From: Phycobacter azelaicus
Lineage (GTDB): Bacteria; Pseudomonadota; Alphaproteobacteria; Rhodobacterales; Rhodobacteraceae
DNA: 64,000 nt
Reading direction: 5' to 3'
Assembly (NCBI RefSeq): GCF_014884385.1
Contig: NZ_WKFH01000003.1
Coordinates: 186,001-250,000 of the forward strand
The notes under the pieces are model-generated. The model was not told the DNA's origin and ran no database searches. It saw only the letters and a list, made by a program, of their open reading frames with translations. Shown here piece after piece: positions 25,561-35,916 of this stretch (positions within the stretch are counted from its first letter, which is position 1; each line of letters starts with the position of its first letter). The position numbers and the translations under genes were made by a program.

Positions 25561-26626
25561 TCCTTTGCAGCCCGGCGCCACCATCGGAATCCTGGGAGGC
25601 GGCCAGCTGGGCCGCATGCTCTCGGTCGCGTCCTCTCGTCTCGGCTTTAGAACGCATATCTTTGAACCCGGTACGAACCCGCCCGCAGGCGATGTCGCTC
25701 ACAGGGTGACGACCGCTCCTTACGAGGATGAGGCAGCGCTGACCGCCTTTTCTAAGTCGGTTGATGTGATCACCTACGAGTTCGAGAACATCCCAACAGC
25801 GGCACTGGACATTCTGGAACGACACCGTCCTATCCGTCCCGGTCGTGAAGCGCTACGCGTCTCGCAAGACCGGCTGACCGAGAAGGCCTTCCTTCAGGAT
25901 CTGGGTCTGAAAACGGCCCCCTTTGCCGATATTGCAAGCCAGTCTGACCTCGATGCTGCCTTGGAAATGATCGGCGCCCCAGCAATCCTAAAGACGCGTC
26001 GTTTCGGCTATGATGGCAAGGGGCAGGCCCGTATCAAGTCCGCCGGGGATGCTGCACCAGCACTTGCATCTTTGGCAGGCGCAGCGGCCATCCTTGAGGG
26101 CTTCGTGGATTTCAGCCACGAAGTTTCGGTCATTGCCGCCCGCAGCCCAAGCGGCGAAGTTGCGTGTTTTGATCCCGGTGAAAATGTCCACCGGGACGGG
26201 ATACTGCATACCACCACTGTGCCAGCCCGCCTGAGCCAGAGCCAGCGCATGGATGCGGTGCTGATCGCCGCCAAGATCCTGAATGCGCTCGACTATGTGG
26301 GCGTGATGGGGGTGGAGTTGTTCGTCACCCAACAGGGTCTCATCGTGAATGAGATCGCGCCGCGTGTGCATAACTCGGGCCATTGGACACAGAACGGCTG
26401 CGCCATCGACCAGTTCGAACAGCACATCCGCGCCGTCGTAGGCTGGCCCCTCGGGGACGGACAGCGCCACAGCGACATTGTGATGGAGAACCTGATCGGC
26501 GCCGATGTGGAGCGCATTCCAGAACTCTCGCGCGAGCGCGACTGCGCTATCCATCTATACGGCAAGGCCGAGGCCAAGCCCGGGCGCAAGATGGGACACA
26601 TCAACCGGATCATCCGGACCAAGTAA
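25553..26626 (+). CDS. purK: 5-(carboxyamino)imidazole ribonucleotide synthase
   Basis: ATP-grasp enzyme, 357 residues, preceding PurE in the pathway (AIR + bicarbonate + ATP to N5-CAIR). Motifs: [13 protein letters not shown] (~12), [14 protein letters not shown] (ATP-grasp), [21 protein letters not shown], and [15 protein letters not shown] (~265). Start at 25553 with GAGGAG ahead, inside the end of purE. Confidence 0.96.
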   Translation: MTDPLQPGATIGILGGGQLGRMLSVASSRLGFRTHIFEPGTNPPAGDVAHRVTTAPYEDEAALTAFSKSVDVITYEFENIPTAALDILERHRPIRPGREALRVSQDRLTEKAFLQDLGLKTAPFADIASQSDLDAALEMIGAPAILKTRRFGYDGKGQARIKSAGDAAPALASLAGAAAILEGFVDFSHEVSVIAARSPSGEVACFDPGENVHRDGILHTTTVPARLSQSQRMDAVLIAAKILNALDYVGVMGVELFVTQQGLIVNEIAPRVHNSGHWTQNGCAIDQFEQHIRAVVGWPLGDGQRHSDIVMENLIGADVERIPELSRERDCAIHLYGKAEAKPGRKMGHINRIIRTK

Positions 26627-26649
26627 CCGCTGCGCTTCGCAACTCAGTG

Positions 26650-26676
26650 GCGAAATCCGCCCCAAGCGGGTTTCGC
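26650..26676. terminator. hairpin between convergent purK and phnM
   Basis: GCGAAATCCGC pairs with GCGGGTTTCGC (one T-G wobble) over five bases. It could serve both converging genes; T-runs are poor. Confidence 0.5.
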
Positions 26677-26741
26677 GCGCAGCAAAGAGGGCCCGCATGC
26701 CGGGCAGGATGCGCTGCGCCATCTCCTCTAGCTCTGCTGTA

Positions 26742-27893
26742 TTACACCAAGAACCGGGCGGCTACGTCACCACTCATGTAGCTGACGCGTCCTCCGGACA
26801 GGGTTGCCGCGACACGGCCATTGTCTTTTTCCAGGATCACGATGTCTGCACGCTTGCCAGCGGCAAGATCGCCTCGGTCATCCAGCCCCAAAACAACTGC
26901 AGGCCCCTTCGACACCAGTCTCCAGGCGTCGACCAGATCTAGAAGCCCTGTGCGCGCCAGCATCAAGGCTGCACGACGTGGACTGGGATAGTGATAATCC
27001 GACGCCAGTGCATCACACAGACCCATTGCGATCAACTCAACCGCCGAAACGTTGCCCTTGTGCGAGCCACCGCGCACCACGTTGGGAGAGCCAAGGATGA
27101 TGTAATCGCCCCCGGCCCGTGCAGCCTCTGCCGCGTCAAGAGTTTCCGGAAACTCGCTGATCTTCACTCCACGCTCGCGCCAAAGGGCGCGGGCATTGGC
27201 ACTGTCATCGTCATGGCTGCCCATGCGCACGCCCATGGCGGCGAGCTCGGCACAAATGGCATCCAAAGCCGCCGGAACCTCGGCCGTACGTGCATGCATG
27301 TCTTTCAACATCTGCCAATGGACATCCGGGTTGCGTCCCGCCTTCAATGCCTGCCCCACAAGGCGCGGCGGCTTCTTTCCATCAGCCAGCCGGTCATGGG
27401 GCAAGTGATCATTAAAGACCACGTAGGACACACCTGTGGCGGCGATGCGCCCCGGTAGGTCCGCATAATCCCCAAGCATATGAGTCTCAAACCGAAGTTG
27501 TGCCTGTATGTCGGTCACAACGCGTTCCTTGACGGAGGCGATTGCAGCAAAGACCTCATCGGCGTAGTCGGGGCTGCGCAGCCCACCTTCCCAACTGTGA
27601 AACTGAGCCAGAACCGCCGTCGTGATTCCGTTTGCGGCAAGTTCGGCCTCGGCGGCGATGACGCCTTCATCCATCTGCTTCATCGCCCCGCGCCTCGGCG
27701 CCAGGTGGCGTTCGAAACCATCGCCATGCAGGTCGATGATACCCGGCAGTACCTGATAGCCGGACAGATCAACAGCGCGACCAGTCGCCCCAGAGGCGAC
27801 GCGCCCCTCTGCGATGGTCAGTTCTCCATTGTTGACAAGCCCTTCCGGCAACAGGACATCCGCGCCCTGAAGGGTCAATTCTAGGGTCTTCAC
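26742..27893 (-). CDS. phnM: alpha-D-ribose 1-methylphosphonate 5-triphosphate diphosphatase
   Basis: Amidohydrolase-fold enzyme of the carbon-phosphorus lyase pathway, 383 residues. Family marks: QVLPGIIDLHGDGFERHLAPR (first His-x-Asp-like metal motif, ~50), VFNDHLPH (~160), MGSHDDDS (~228, metal ligands) and the ASDYHYPSP segment (~300) with the conserved Asp. It stands alone; no other phn genes lie in the window, so a full C-P lyase operon would have to be elsewhere. A 4-base overlap with a short upstream frame (27890-28090) exists, but that frame has no recognised product. Confidence 0.9.
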   Translation of the reverse strand: MKTLELTLQGADVLLPEGLVNNGELTIAEGRVASGATGRAVDLSGYQVLPGIIDLHGDGFERHLAPRRGAMKQMDEGVIAAEAELAANGITTAVLAQFHSWEGGLRSPDYADEVFAAIASVKERVVTDIQAQLRFETHMLGDYADLPGRIAATGVSYVVFNDHLPHDRLADGKKPPRLVGQALKAGRNPDVHWQMLKDMHARTAEVPAALDAICAELAAMGVRMGSHDDDSANARALWRERGVKISEFPETLDAAEAARAGGDYIILGSPNVVRGGSHKGNVSAVELIAMGLCDALASDYHYPSPRRAALMLARTGLLDLVDAWRLVSKGPAVVLGLDDRGDLAAGKRADIVILEKDNGRVAATLSGGRVSYMSGDVAARFLV

Positions 27894-28150
27894 GCGCTGT
27901 ATCCTCTACCGCTTCGCCGCTGCTGCGGACCTGTCATCGCACAGCCTTTCTGGCAAGCCAAGCACCGCCTTCCAAAGCGCGTATTTAGGGTGCCGCCCAT
28001 CGTGGCACTTGAAGTGAACCCGTGCCCATTCACCATCGGGGCTTCATTCACCATGGCTGAAAGCGCTTCGGGCGAGGCCCCGCTCGCCAAAACCGCAACG
28101 AAGCCCCTTGCATCACATCCGTAGTCAGAAACGCATTCCGAAATCCGTTT

Positions 28151-29032
28151 TCACCGTTTCGGAGCCGACCAGATTACCAAGGCGATGCCGCCGAGGACCG
28201 CAACCGTGCCGACCATCAATCGCAGCCCCACTGGCTCTGCCAGAACGAGCGCGCCGCCGATGATGGCGATCACGGGCACGCTCAGCTGGATTGTTGCCGC
28301 CGTTGCGGGCTGCAGCTGCGGCAAAACACGATACCAAAGAGCATAGCCAAGGCCAGAGGTCACGGCGCCCGACAGGACAGCGAGAGCAACGCCCGACCAT
28401 GTGAGGCGCAAATCTGAAAGCGTCAGCAGCACGAAGGGGACCATCATGGCCGTTGCCACAAGAAAATTCATCGCGCTGGCTTGCAGGGGATCACGGGCTC
28501 CTCGCCCCAACAGGGTGTAGGCTGCCCATCCAAGGCCACTCGCGGCCATCAGCAGCGAGGCCCCCAATGGGACATGCACCGGGCCACTGGGCCAGACAAC
28601 ATAGGCGAGGCCCAAGAAAGCGACGCTCGCCCCCAGGATCTGCCCTGCACCGGTTCGATTGCCGGTCAGTGCCCCCCAGCCAAACATCGAAATCTGGACG
28701 ACGCCAAACAGAACCAGCGCGCCAAGACCTGCATCAAGCCCCTGATAGGCAAGACAAAAACCGATCATGTAGAGGGTCAGAGCCGCACCGCCCTTGAGGG
28801 CATCCCACCGGTTCACTATTGGTGCATCAGAAACGGTTCTAGAGCCGAGCAGGCTCTGCCTCCAGCGCAGGAGAAGCAACATGGCCGCCCCTGACGCCAG
28901 GCGCAAAAGACCAAAGCCCATGGCATCCATATAGCCACCACCAATCGCCATGCGCCCGAGCACGGAGTTTGCCGCAAAGGCAATTAGAACAATCAGGACC
29001 AATCCGACGAAATACAAATCCGGCCTCTCCAA
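28151..29032 (-). CDS. EamA/DMT-family transporter
   Basis: 293 residues with ten predicted TM helices in two EamA repeats: LYFVGLVLIVLIAFAANSVL for the first, GLGWAAYTLLGRGARDPLQA for the start of the second, and VIAIIGGALVLAEPVGLRLM near the end. These are usually exporters of amino acids, metabolites or drugs. Substrate cannot be read. It stands 23 bases after the end of the Cys-rich secreted protein gene on the same strand. Confidence 0.88.
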   Translation of the reverse strand: MERPDLYFVGLVLIVLIAFAANSVLGRMAIGGGYMDAMGFGLLRLASGAAMLLLLRWRQSLLGSRTVSDAPIVNRWDALKGGAALTLYMIGFCLAYQGLDAGLGALVLFGVVQISMFGWGALTGNRTGAGQILGASVAFLGLAYVVWPSGPVHVPLGASLLMAASGLGWAAYTLLGRGARDPLQASAMNFLVATAMMVPFVLLTLSDLRLTWSGVALAVLSGAVTSGLGYALWYRVLPQLQPATAATIQLSVPVIAIIGGALVLAEPVGLRLMVGTVAVLGGIALVIWSAPKR

Positions 29033-29055
29033 ATCAGGCCGGAGGTTCCCGCCTT

Positions 29056-29415
29056 TTAGTTCAGAATACGCAAGGCCGTATCACCGTATCCGCAGGTGTA
29101 GCAACAGTCGTTGCAGCTTTGTGAGTTGTCGAGACCGACGCCCCAGTACTTGTTGCTGTCACCGCGCACCCAGGCGCCATAGCAGATGGTTTCTCCGGTT
29201 TCGCAACTGAGGTTGTACTCGCGCGGTTCGTAGTCGTCCAGAATGTAGACCTGACCATCCCCCGGCCATGCCCGACTGTAATCCTGGCTGTAAAACTCCA
29301 GGCTGACGATATGCGGATAGTCGCTGCGAATCGTCCACTTCAGATTATCGGCACCGACGGGCCCCACCGCCCCTAACAACGTGGCCGCCACAACCAGACT
29401 TCCCAAACGTTTCAT
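29056..29415 (-). CDS. secreted Cys-rich small protein, hypothetical
   Basis: 119 residues with a clear signal peptide (Met-Lys-Arg-Leu-Gly-Ser, hydrophobic core, Ala-Asp at ~23). The mature part has a Trp/Tyr-rich first half (YPHIVSLEFYSQDYSRAWPG) and Cys residues in two clusters: SCETGETICYG and SCNDCCYTCGYGD. The pattern suggests disulfide bonds or metal binding. Start at 29415 rather than the in-frame GTG/ATG at 29469 because the signal peptide begins there. No family recognised. Confidence 0.68.
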   Translation of the reverse strand: MKRLGSLVVAATLLGAVGPVGADNLKWTIRSDYPHIVSLEFYSQDYSRAWPGDGQVYILDDYEPREYNLSCETGETICYGAWVRGDSNKYWGVGLDNSQSCNDCCYTCGYGDTALRILN

Positions 29416-29490
29416 GCCTCCCCCCAAACTCCAATTGATACAGACCTCCAGCCTAGGGCGATGCCACACAAAAACACCAAGAACAATCAG

Positions 29491-29903
29491 TTACGTGCCT
29501 AACGGAGATTGAAAACGCCTCTCTTTCGAATGCGCGGCATTGGCCTCAAGCATCCTTTGAACGCATTGCGCCGGTAGCCAACGCAAATATCCCTGATGTA
29601 GCAACAGCTCTCTGCGTTGGTGCAGCAACAACTGCTTGTCTTCCGTGATCAGCCTGTGGCTCGTTTCTTCAGCAATGCCATCCTGGGCTATGAGAATCTC
29701 GTATTCTTCGCCCGCCGAGATGAGACCACGGTCAAACATCCAACGAACGGTCCCTCTGAGTGCGAACCCGTTTCGAACGGTGCCTTGCCAGCCTGGGCAT
29801 GGCTTGGGTCTGCAGGTTCGGCCTCAATCCGCAGCACACGATCTAGCGCGCGGACATGCTCCTTGACCACATACGGCCAAGCCCTGGCGTTCGGACCCTG
29901 CAA
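29491..29903 (-). pseudogene. HNH endonuclease relic with internal deletion
   Basis: The C-terminal piece (NGFALRGTVRWMFDRGLISA then IAEETSHRLITEDKQLLLHQ) matches the end of the neighbouring HNH gene (NGLAFSGTVHGMFDRGLIAV). A separate upstream piece in another frame (RVLRIEAEPADPSHAQ) matches its N-terminal part (RVLRIEDDPSDPTHAY). The ~150 residues between, including the Cys and His of the HNH core, are missing, and the two remaining parts are out of frame. The gene is dead. It lies 12 bases after the DUF3885 gene. Confidence 0.7.
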
Positions 29904-29915
29904 AAAGCGCTGGTG

Positions 29916-30542
29916 TCAGCCCTGGAAAACTGCGTCAATTTCCTCCCGGTTCCACTCCAACAGCCACTCGGAATGGGCGTGATATACGCGCTCCAGCGGA
30001 GCACGTTCCAGCGCCACCAGATCCATGCCCCGGTCGTCATAGGGAAACAACACGATGTTGCGATCAAAATCCACCACGTAGAGCGGCCCCTGAAAGGTTG
30101 GGCGAACCCCCAGCTCAGCCCCGAGTGTCAGCCAGAGCGCCTCATCCAGATGACGCCGATCCCAGATATCCTTCGCGTGCCAGTGGCAGTGGGTGATCTC
30201 ATCGCAGAGATCCGGATCGCCCGCGCATTTGACTGCCCCAAGATAGTCAAAATGACGCTTGCGGATTCCAATCTCCCCGAACGGTTTCAGGTGTTTCTTC
30301 CGCGGCTTCTCACCACCATAGTCGCACGTGAGCAACCAGACCCGCGCAGATTTGGCGAAGACCGCCTCCGCAATCCGCACGGCCCGCGCGTGCGCCTGAA
30401 TAAAGCGACGTATGGGGTATTCCGTCGACACATCCTCTCCGCCCAGCTCAAACCGCAGCGCGTAGTCATGTTCGTAAAACAGCGGTTCAGCAAGATCCGC
30501 AGGTCTAAGCTTGGTATTAAAACGGTCAAAGATCTCGGACAT
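29916..30542 (-). CDS. DUF3885 domain-containing protein
   Basis: 208 residues from Met-Ser-Glu-Ile-Phe-Asp-Arg-Phe. The DUF3885 region is recognised by YALRFELGGED (~30), FPYDDRGMDLVAL and the final VYHAHSEWLLEWNREEIDAVF. Mid-segment DEITHCHWHAKDI contains three His residues. No signal peptide or TM segment. Start at 30542 has AGGGTGA ahead; the longer frame to 30680 would overlap the HNH gene. It lies between two broken HNH genes. Function unknown. Confidence 0.78.
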   Translation of the reverse strand: MSEIFDRFNTKLRPADLAEPLFYEHDYALRFELGGEDVSTEYPIRRFIQAHARAVRIAEAVFAKSARVWLLTCDYGGEKPRKKHLKPFGEIGIRKRHFDYLGAVKCAGDPDLCDEITHCHWHAKDIWDRRHLDEALWLTLGAELGVRPTFQGPLYVVDFDRNIVLFPYDDRGMDLVALERAPLERVYHAHSEWLLEWNREEIDAVFQG

Positions 30543-30582
30543 CGGGTCACCCTGGGCGCGCTCCGCAACGGGTATCATGAGC

Positions 30583-31467
30583 CTAGCCCTTAAAACAATG
30601 CTCTCGATGCCAAGCAAGATAACACTGATGCGGTCGCGCATAAGGGTTGCTAGGTAGAATAAGGCGTTGATCCGGAACAATAAGTCGCGACGCCGTGTCA
30701 GCAGCGATACCGTCAGAGGAGATCAGGATACGTCTATCCTCGTCAACCGCGATCAAACCGCGGTCAAACATCCCGTGAACGGTTCCTGAAAATGCCAAGC
30801 CGTTTGCCACGACATCTGGTCCGTTCTCTGCCACTGGAACGATGTGTGCCGCCTCGACTTCCGGACGCCCGCCACCGTTGCGCAATTCGAGACCGGAAAT
30901 CGCACATACCCCACGATACGCAGCCTTTACTTGGCGTGCGAAACTACGATCTCTCAACTTACGGGAGACCAAGATATTTTCGCGGGGTTCAAAAGCAGTA
31001 GGGGCCTCCGCAAAGCCGCCTGCGTCAGTTCGCAGCGCCCCCCTGCGCGGCAAGGTGTCCGGGTTCGCTTCGGGCTGAAAACCCGCCGCAAGAATTCGGT
31101 CAAGATCCGCACCTGACACGAGCCGCACTGCTTGGGTGTTAAAGCCGCCAAACCGTGGCAAGCCTGTCTCATAGGGTTCATTATCCGCCGTGATCCGAGG
31201 CACGTTGACCTCAAATGACAATTCGCTTCTGCGATCCAGTATCGCATAGGCGTGCGTTGGATCACTTGGATCGTCCTCGATGCGTAGCACCCGTTGGACA
31301 CCGTAGTAGCCACGACTGCCGTCGGCCTTGCCAGCTTAGAAGACCACCCAATCTCCTACAGTCTGCTCAACCTTTCGAAGATAGCTGGCCTTTGGAAAGT
31401 GATAGGCTACTCCAGGCTGGTCATTGTACTTTGACTGGCTGGATTGAATAAAAACGGCTTTGGCCAT
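30583..31467 (-). pseudogene. HNH endonuclease, inactivated by a premature stop
   Basis: Read from ATG at 31467 (Met-Ala-Lys-Ala-Val-Phe-Ile-Gln) the frame encodes AYHFPKASYLRKVEQTVGDW then VVF, then a TAA at codon 44 (bases 31336-31338), and then stays open for 250 residues: VQRVLRIEDDPSDPTHAY, FARQVKAAYRGVCAISGLEL, the HNH core RNGGGRPEVEAAHIVPVAE and NGLAFSGTVHGMFDRGLIAV. Everything else is intact, so this is one point nonsense mutation (or a sequencing error). A GTG at 31290 could restart translation, giving a truncated form that still has the HNH core. Confidence 0.75.
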
Positions 31468-31565
31468 TGGTCGTTGTAATTCATCTCTTCAATGTCTTTG
31501 ACAGCCATTCTGAAAGGCGAGTTCCAGGCCGTCAACTCCCGCAGTCCATCAGGTACCCTGAAACC

Positions 31566-31594
31566 AAAAAAGGGCCGCCCCAAGGCGACCCTTT
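31566..31594 (-). terminator. intrinsic terminator of groESL
   Basis: On the minus strand GGGTCGCC pairs with GGCGGCCC over a four-base loop (TTGG), followed by TTTTTT. It lies 27 bases after the groEL stop. Confidence 0.8.
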
Positions 31595-31620
31595 CTGTTT
31601 CACGCAAAGGTGCGGGATGA

Positions 31621-33318
<1,698 letters not shown>

Positions 33319-33336
33319 TCAGAGAAGCCGGAGGGC

Positions 33337-33624
33337 TTACTCGATGATGCCCATGATGTCGCTTTCCTTCATCATCAGCAGCTCTTCGCCGTCGACGGTG
33401 ACCTCGGTGCCGGACCACTTGCCGAACAGGATCTTGTCACCGGCCTTCACAGCCATCGCGATCAGCTCACCGCTGTCCTTGCGAGCACCTTCACCGGTGG
33501 CGACGACAACGCCTTCCGACGGCTTTTCCTTGGCGCTATCGGGGATGATCAGCCCGCCAGCGGTTTTTTCCTCGCTTTCGGTGCGGCGTACCAGCACGCG
33601 GTCATGAAGCGGTTTCAATGCCAT
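33337..33624 (-). CDS. groES: co-chaperonin GroES
   Basis: 95 residues: [20 protein letters not shown] at the N terminus, the mobile loop around [16 protein letters not shown], and [15 protein letters not shown] at the end. Caps the GroEL ring. First gene of the operon, with the CIRCE element 67 bases upstream of the start. Confidence 0.98.
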   Translation of the reverse strand: MALKPLHDRVLVRRTESEEKTAGGLIIPDSAKEKPSEGVVVATGEGARKDSGELIAMAVKAGDKILFGKWSGTEVTVDGEELLMMKESDIMGIIE

Positions 33625-33690
33625 CTTTGCAGCTCCTTAATAGGCTCAAAGGTTGTTGTATCTGGTCGGCCCCTGCTCTTCGCAGAGGCG

Positions 33691-33717
33691 TTATCACTCA
33701 CATGGGGTGAGTGATAA
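33691..33717. promoter_or_regulatory. CIRCE operator (HrcA site) of groESL
   Basis: TTATCACTC, nine bases, GAGTGATAA: a perfect inverted repeat matching the CIRCE consensus TTAGCACTC-N9-GAGTGCTAA except at the fourth base of each arm. HrcA repression of groESL is inferred from the motif. Confidence 0.93.
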
Positions 33718-33725
33718 CGAAACGG

Positions 33726-33754
33726 AAGCTAGGAATGGTGCCGCGCCTTGTCAA
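33726..33754 (-). promoter_or_regulatory. sigma-70 promoter of groESL
   Basis: On the minus strand TTGACA (33754-33749), 17 bases, TAGCTT (33731-33726). The CIRCE element begins eight bases downstream, at the expected transcription start, so HrcA binding would block initiation. Confidence 0.75.
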
Positions 33755-34154
33755 CACGCATCTCGCCAGAAAAATCAAAAATCAACTGATACCAAAGTTG
33801 GCACCGAGAGTGCGGTCTTTTTTTCGACGAGGCGCTCCGCCGCTTTAAGGCCTGTGTGCCTCCCGCACCGGCCAAACATGACCTTTCATCTCTGGCAGGA
33901 AAACTGCTGGATCCATTGGCGCCGCATCTTCGACCCAGAGAGATGGCTCTGGCCTGGCAAACGCAGCCCGTCAGGTGTTTGACCTTGCCCCATGACCGGA
34001 CCCGAAAAACGCTGCCCGCATAGCCACCGATCTGCAAAAAGAACAGTCCAGATGCGTGAAGCCAATTCGTCATGCGTGACAGTTTCTTGCAATTTTAATA
34101 AAATTCTCTTCAATTGGCCTCACTCCTATCCTTAACAAATTCGAGCCTCGCCAT
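33755..34154. other. intergenic region, no supported gene
   Basis: About 400 bases between the groESL promoter and the first VPLPA-CTERM-like gene. Contains a T-run after a short hairpin-like segment near 33800-33825 and, at 34083-34118, a promoter-like block shared with the second paralogue. Short frames here have no recognisable product. Confidence 0.45.
34083..34118 (+). promoter_or_regulatory. promoter-like block shared with paralogue, copy 1
   Basis: TTTCTTGC (34083-34090), AAATTC and ATTGGC in the same order as in the second copy; the block begins 72 bases before the ATG. Confidence 0.45.
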
Positions 34155-34733
34155 ATGAAACGTCTTCTCCTGTCCGCTGTTGTCACGGTCGCCGCGGGTT
34201 CCGCGTGTGCTGCCACCCTCAATTTTGGACCGGTGTCTGGCAGTGGAAATGGTCACAACCAACTGTTCAACATAGCCACCCCGACAACAATCGTCGGCGA
34301 CGCCATACTGACCTTCTCGGTCACTGACGATTTAAACGCAGCCAACGAATTTATTGATGTGTCTATTGATGGCTTCAACCTGGGACGCGTGTTCGACAAC
34401 GACAGCTCGAACGACGCGTTCGACTTTGCCCCCGGCGACGAGGGAACACAATCAGGAAGTTCATCTGGCATTCTTCACACAGGTAGCGCGACGATCGCCA
34501 ACGCTGATTTTGCACCACTCATTGCCGATGGATACCTGAACCTGTTGTTCGATTTCAGCGGCCACGTTCATAAAACCGGCCCTCGCACGCTATATGGATC
34601 CATCTCGTTTGCCTCAATCGCACCTGTGCCGGTGCCGGCCACTCTGGGCCTGCTTGGATTTGGCATTGCAGGAATGGGGGCCCTGCGCGCGCGCCGCAAA
34701 TCCAAGACAAAAGCTGCTGCAGCGTCGGGATGA
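34155..34733 (+). CDS. VPLPA-CTERM-type sorting-domain surface protein, copy 1
   Basis: 192 residues. Signal peptide (Met-Lys-Arg-Leu-Leu-Leu-Ser, Ala-rich core, SACA-Ala at ~20), a beta-strand-rich body (TLNFGPVSGSGNGHNQLFNI, GDAILTFSVTDDLNAANEFI, NLGRVFDNDSSNDAFDFAPG), then the C-terminal sorting signal VPVPATLGLLGFGIAGMGAL followed by RARRK. The Val-Pro-x-Pro-Ala motif, a TM helix and the Arg cluster are characteristic of VPLPA-CTERM proteins processed by an exosortase; the exosortase gene is not in the window. Probably exported and processed at the membrane. Confidence 0.88.
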   Translation: MKRLLLSAVVTVAAGSACAATLNFGPVSGSGNGHNQLFNIATPTTIVGDAILTFSVTDDLNAANEFIDVSIDGFNLGRVFDNDSSNDAFDFAPGDEGTQSGSSSGILHTGSATIANADFAPLIADGYLNLLFDFSGHVHKTGPRTLYGSISFASIAPVPVPATLGLLGFGIAGMGALRARRKSKTKAAAASG

Positions 34734-34930
34734 TGACTCGCGATGCCGGGAACCAAACCTCTGAAATGGCGCCCTTTTTCTTCTCAAGTCGATCGAAATG
34801 TCGGATTGCTAAGCCCCCCTGTTTTTTCAAAGCATCTGCGGCTTCGGGCCTGAAAACCAGATGTTCAGTGCGGCCGGGGCCTGAATGTGATCCGGCAAAC
34901 CGCACACTACGGTTAACTCTGCATTAATCA

Positions 34931-34969
34931 TTTCTTGCTTTTGCGCCAAATTCGTCATAATTTATTGGC
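34931..34969 (+). promoter_or_regulatory. promoter-like block shared with paralogue, copy 2
   Basis: TTTCTTGC (34931-34938), AAATTC and ATTGGC in the same order as in copy 1; the block begins 72 bases before the ATG. Confidence 0.45.
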
Positions 34970-35002
34970 GTTCCAACGTTTTTTTAGAGTGAGTAAGTCA
35001 TT

Positions 35003-35560
35003 ATGAAAAGATTCCTCCTTTCCACTGTGCTTGCAATGGCTGCCGGTTCAGCTAGTGCTGCGACCCTGAACTTTGGTCCGGTGACCGGCGTCGGCACTGG
35101 TCACAATCAAGCGTTCAGTCTCGCCACACCCACAACGATCCTCGGAGATGCGATCCTGACGTTCTCGGTCCGCGACGACCTGAACTCATCTGGTGAGTAC
35201 ATTGACGTGTCGATTGAGGGTTTCAGCCTTGGACGCGTGTTCGACAACAACAGCGCCAACGATGCCTTCGACTTTGCAAGCGACCAGGGAACACAATACT
35301 CTTCCCTGCATACTGGCAGCGCGACTATCGCCAATGCTGATTTCGCGCCGCTAATTGCTGATGGGTTCCTGAACCTGTTGTTCGATTTCAGTGGCAGCGT
35401 GCATGAATTTGGATCGCGGACCCTTTATGGCTCGGTCTCGTTCAACTCGATCGCACCTGTTCCGCTGCCGGCCTCCTTGGGCCTGCTTGGATTTGGCATC
35501 GCTGGAATGGGGGCCCTACGCGCGCGCCGCAAATCAAAGACCAAAGCCGCTGCAGCCTGA
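35003..35560 (+). CDS. VPLPA-CTERM-type sorting-domain surface protein, copy 2
   Basis: 185 residues, a close paralogue of the gene 270 bases upstream: TLNFGPVTGVGTGHNQAFSL, GDAILTFSVRDDLNSSGEYI, SLGRVFDNNSANDAFDF, then the sorting signal VPLPASLGLLGFGIAGMGAL and RARRK. It is one short loop shorter than copy 1 near the Gly/Ser-rich turn. Both proteins are likely surface components processed by an exosortase. A strong terminator follows. Confidence 0.88.
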   Translation: MKRFLLSTVLAMAAGSASAATLNFGPVTGVGTGHNQAFSLATPTTILGDAILTFSVRDDLNSSGEYIDVSIEGFSLGRVFDNNSANDAFDFASDQGTQYSSLHTGSATIANADFAPLIADGFLNLLFDFSGSVHEFGSRTLYGSVSFNSIAPVPLPASLGLLGFGIAGMGALRARRKSKTKAAAA

Positions 35561-35916
35561 GGCCGCCTGTTGAGCCAAGCAACAAGCCACGGTCTGAAGA
35601 CCCAAGGAAAAGGCGCCTGTCGGCGCCTTTTTTGTTGCGGTGAAATGCATGCCCGCTCGCGCCAATCCCGGAGCTCAGTCAACCATGATGACGGGGTTTC
35701 CTTTGCGTCTCGCAAAAACACCATTTGGTCCGGTCTGGCCGCACGGAAATTTGCTGGATCATTCGAAGTGAACCTGCCCCCGTCAACCAAAGATAAACCC
35801 GCTTCCGGACATCATCCATTCATCAACTCAGGTTCGACGTATCTGCCTGTCTGGAAATCTTATCCGCAAGCTGCAACGGAACATCAGAACACATTCAAAG
35901 GCCAACCGATTCCCCA
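35561..35916. other. intergenic region with terminator
   Basis: Holds the terminator at 35606-35634, then about 280 bases with no convincing gene; the long frame starting at 35570 crosses the terminator and lacks homology. Presumed promoter region of the acyltransferase gene. Confidence 0.45.
35606..35634 (+). terminator. intrinsic terminator of surface-protein copy 2
   Basis: AAAAGGCGCC, TGTC, GGCGCCTTTTTT: seven-base GC stem with a four-base loop and a long T-run, 46 bases after the stop. Confidence 0.85.

Noticed and set aside
27890..28090. A 66-codon frame whose stop overlaps the phnM start by four bases
   Set aside because: The overlap looks operon-like, but the product is unrecognised, the codon use is ordinary noise, and it contains a repeated ATGGTGAATG segment; kept out as a gene.
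33729..34073. A 114-codon minus-strand frame in the gap after groESL
   Set aside because: No ribosome-binding site, no homology, and it runs against the groESL promoter.
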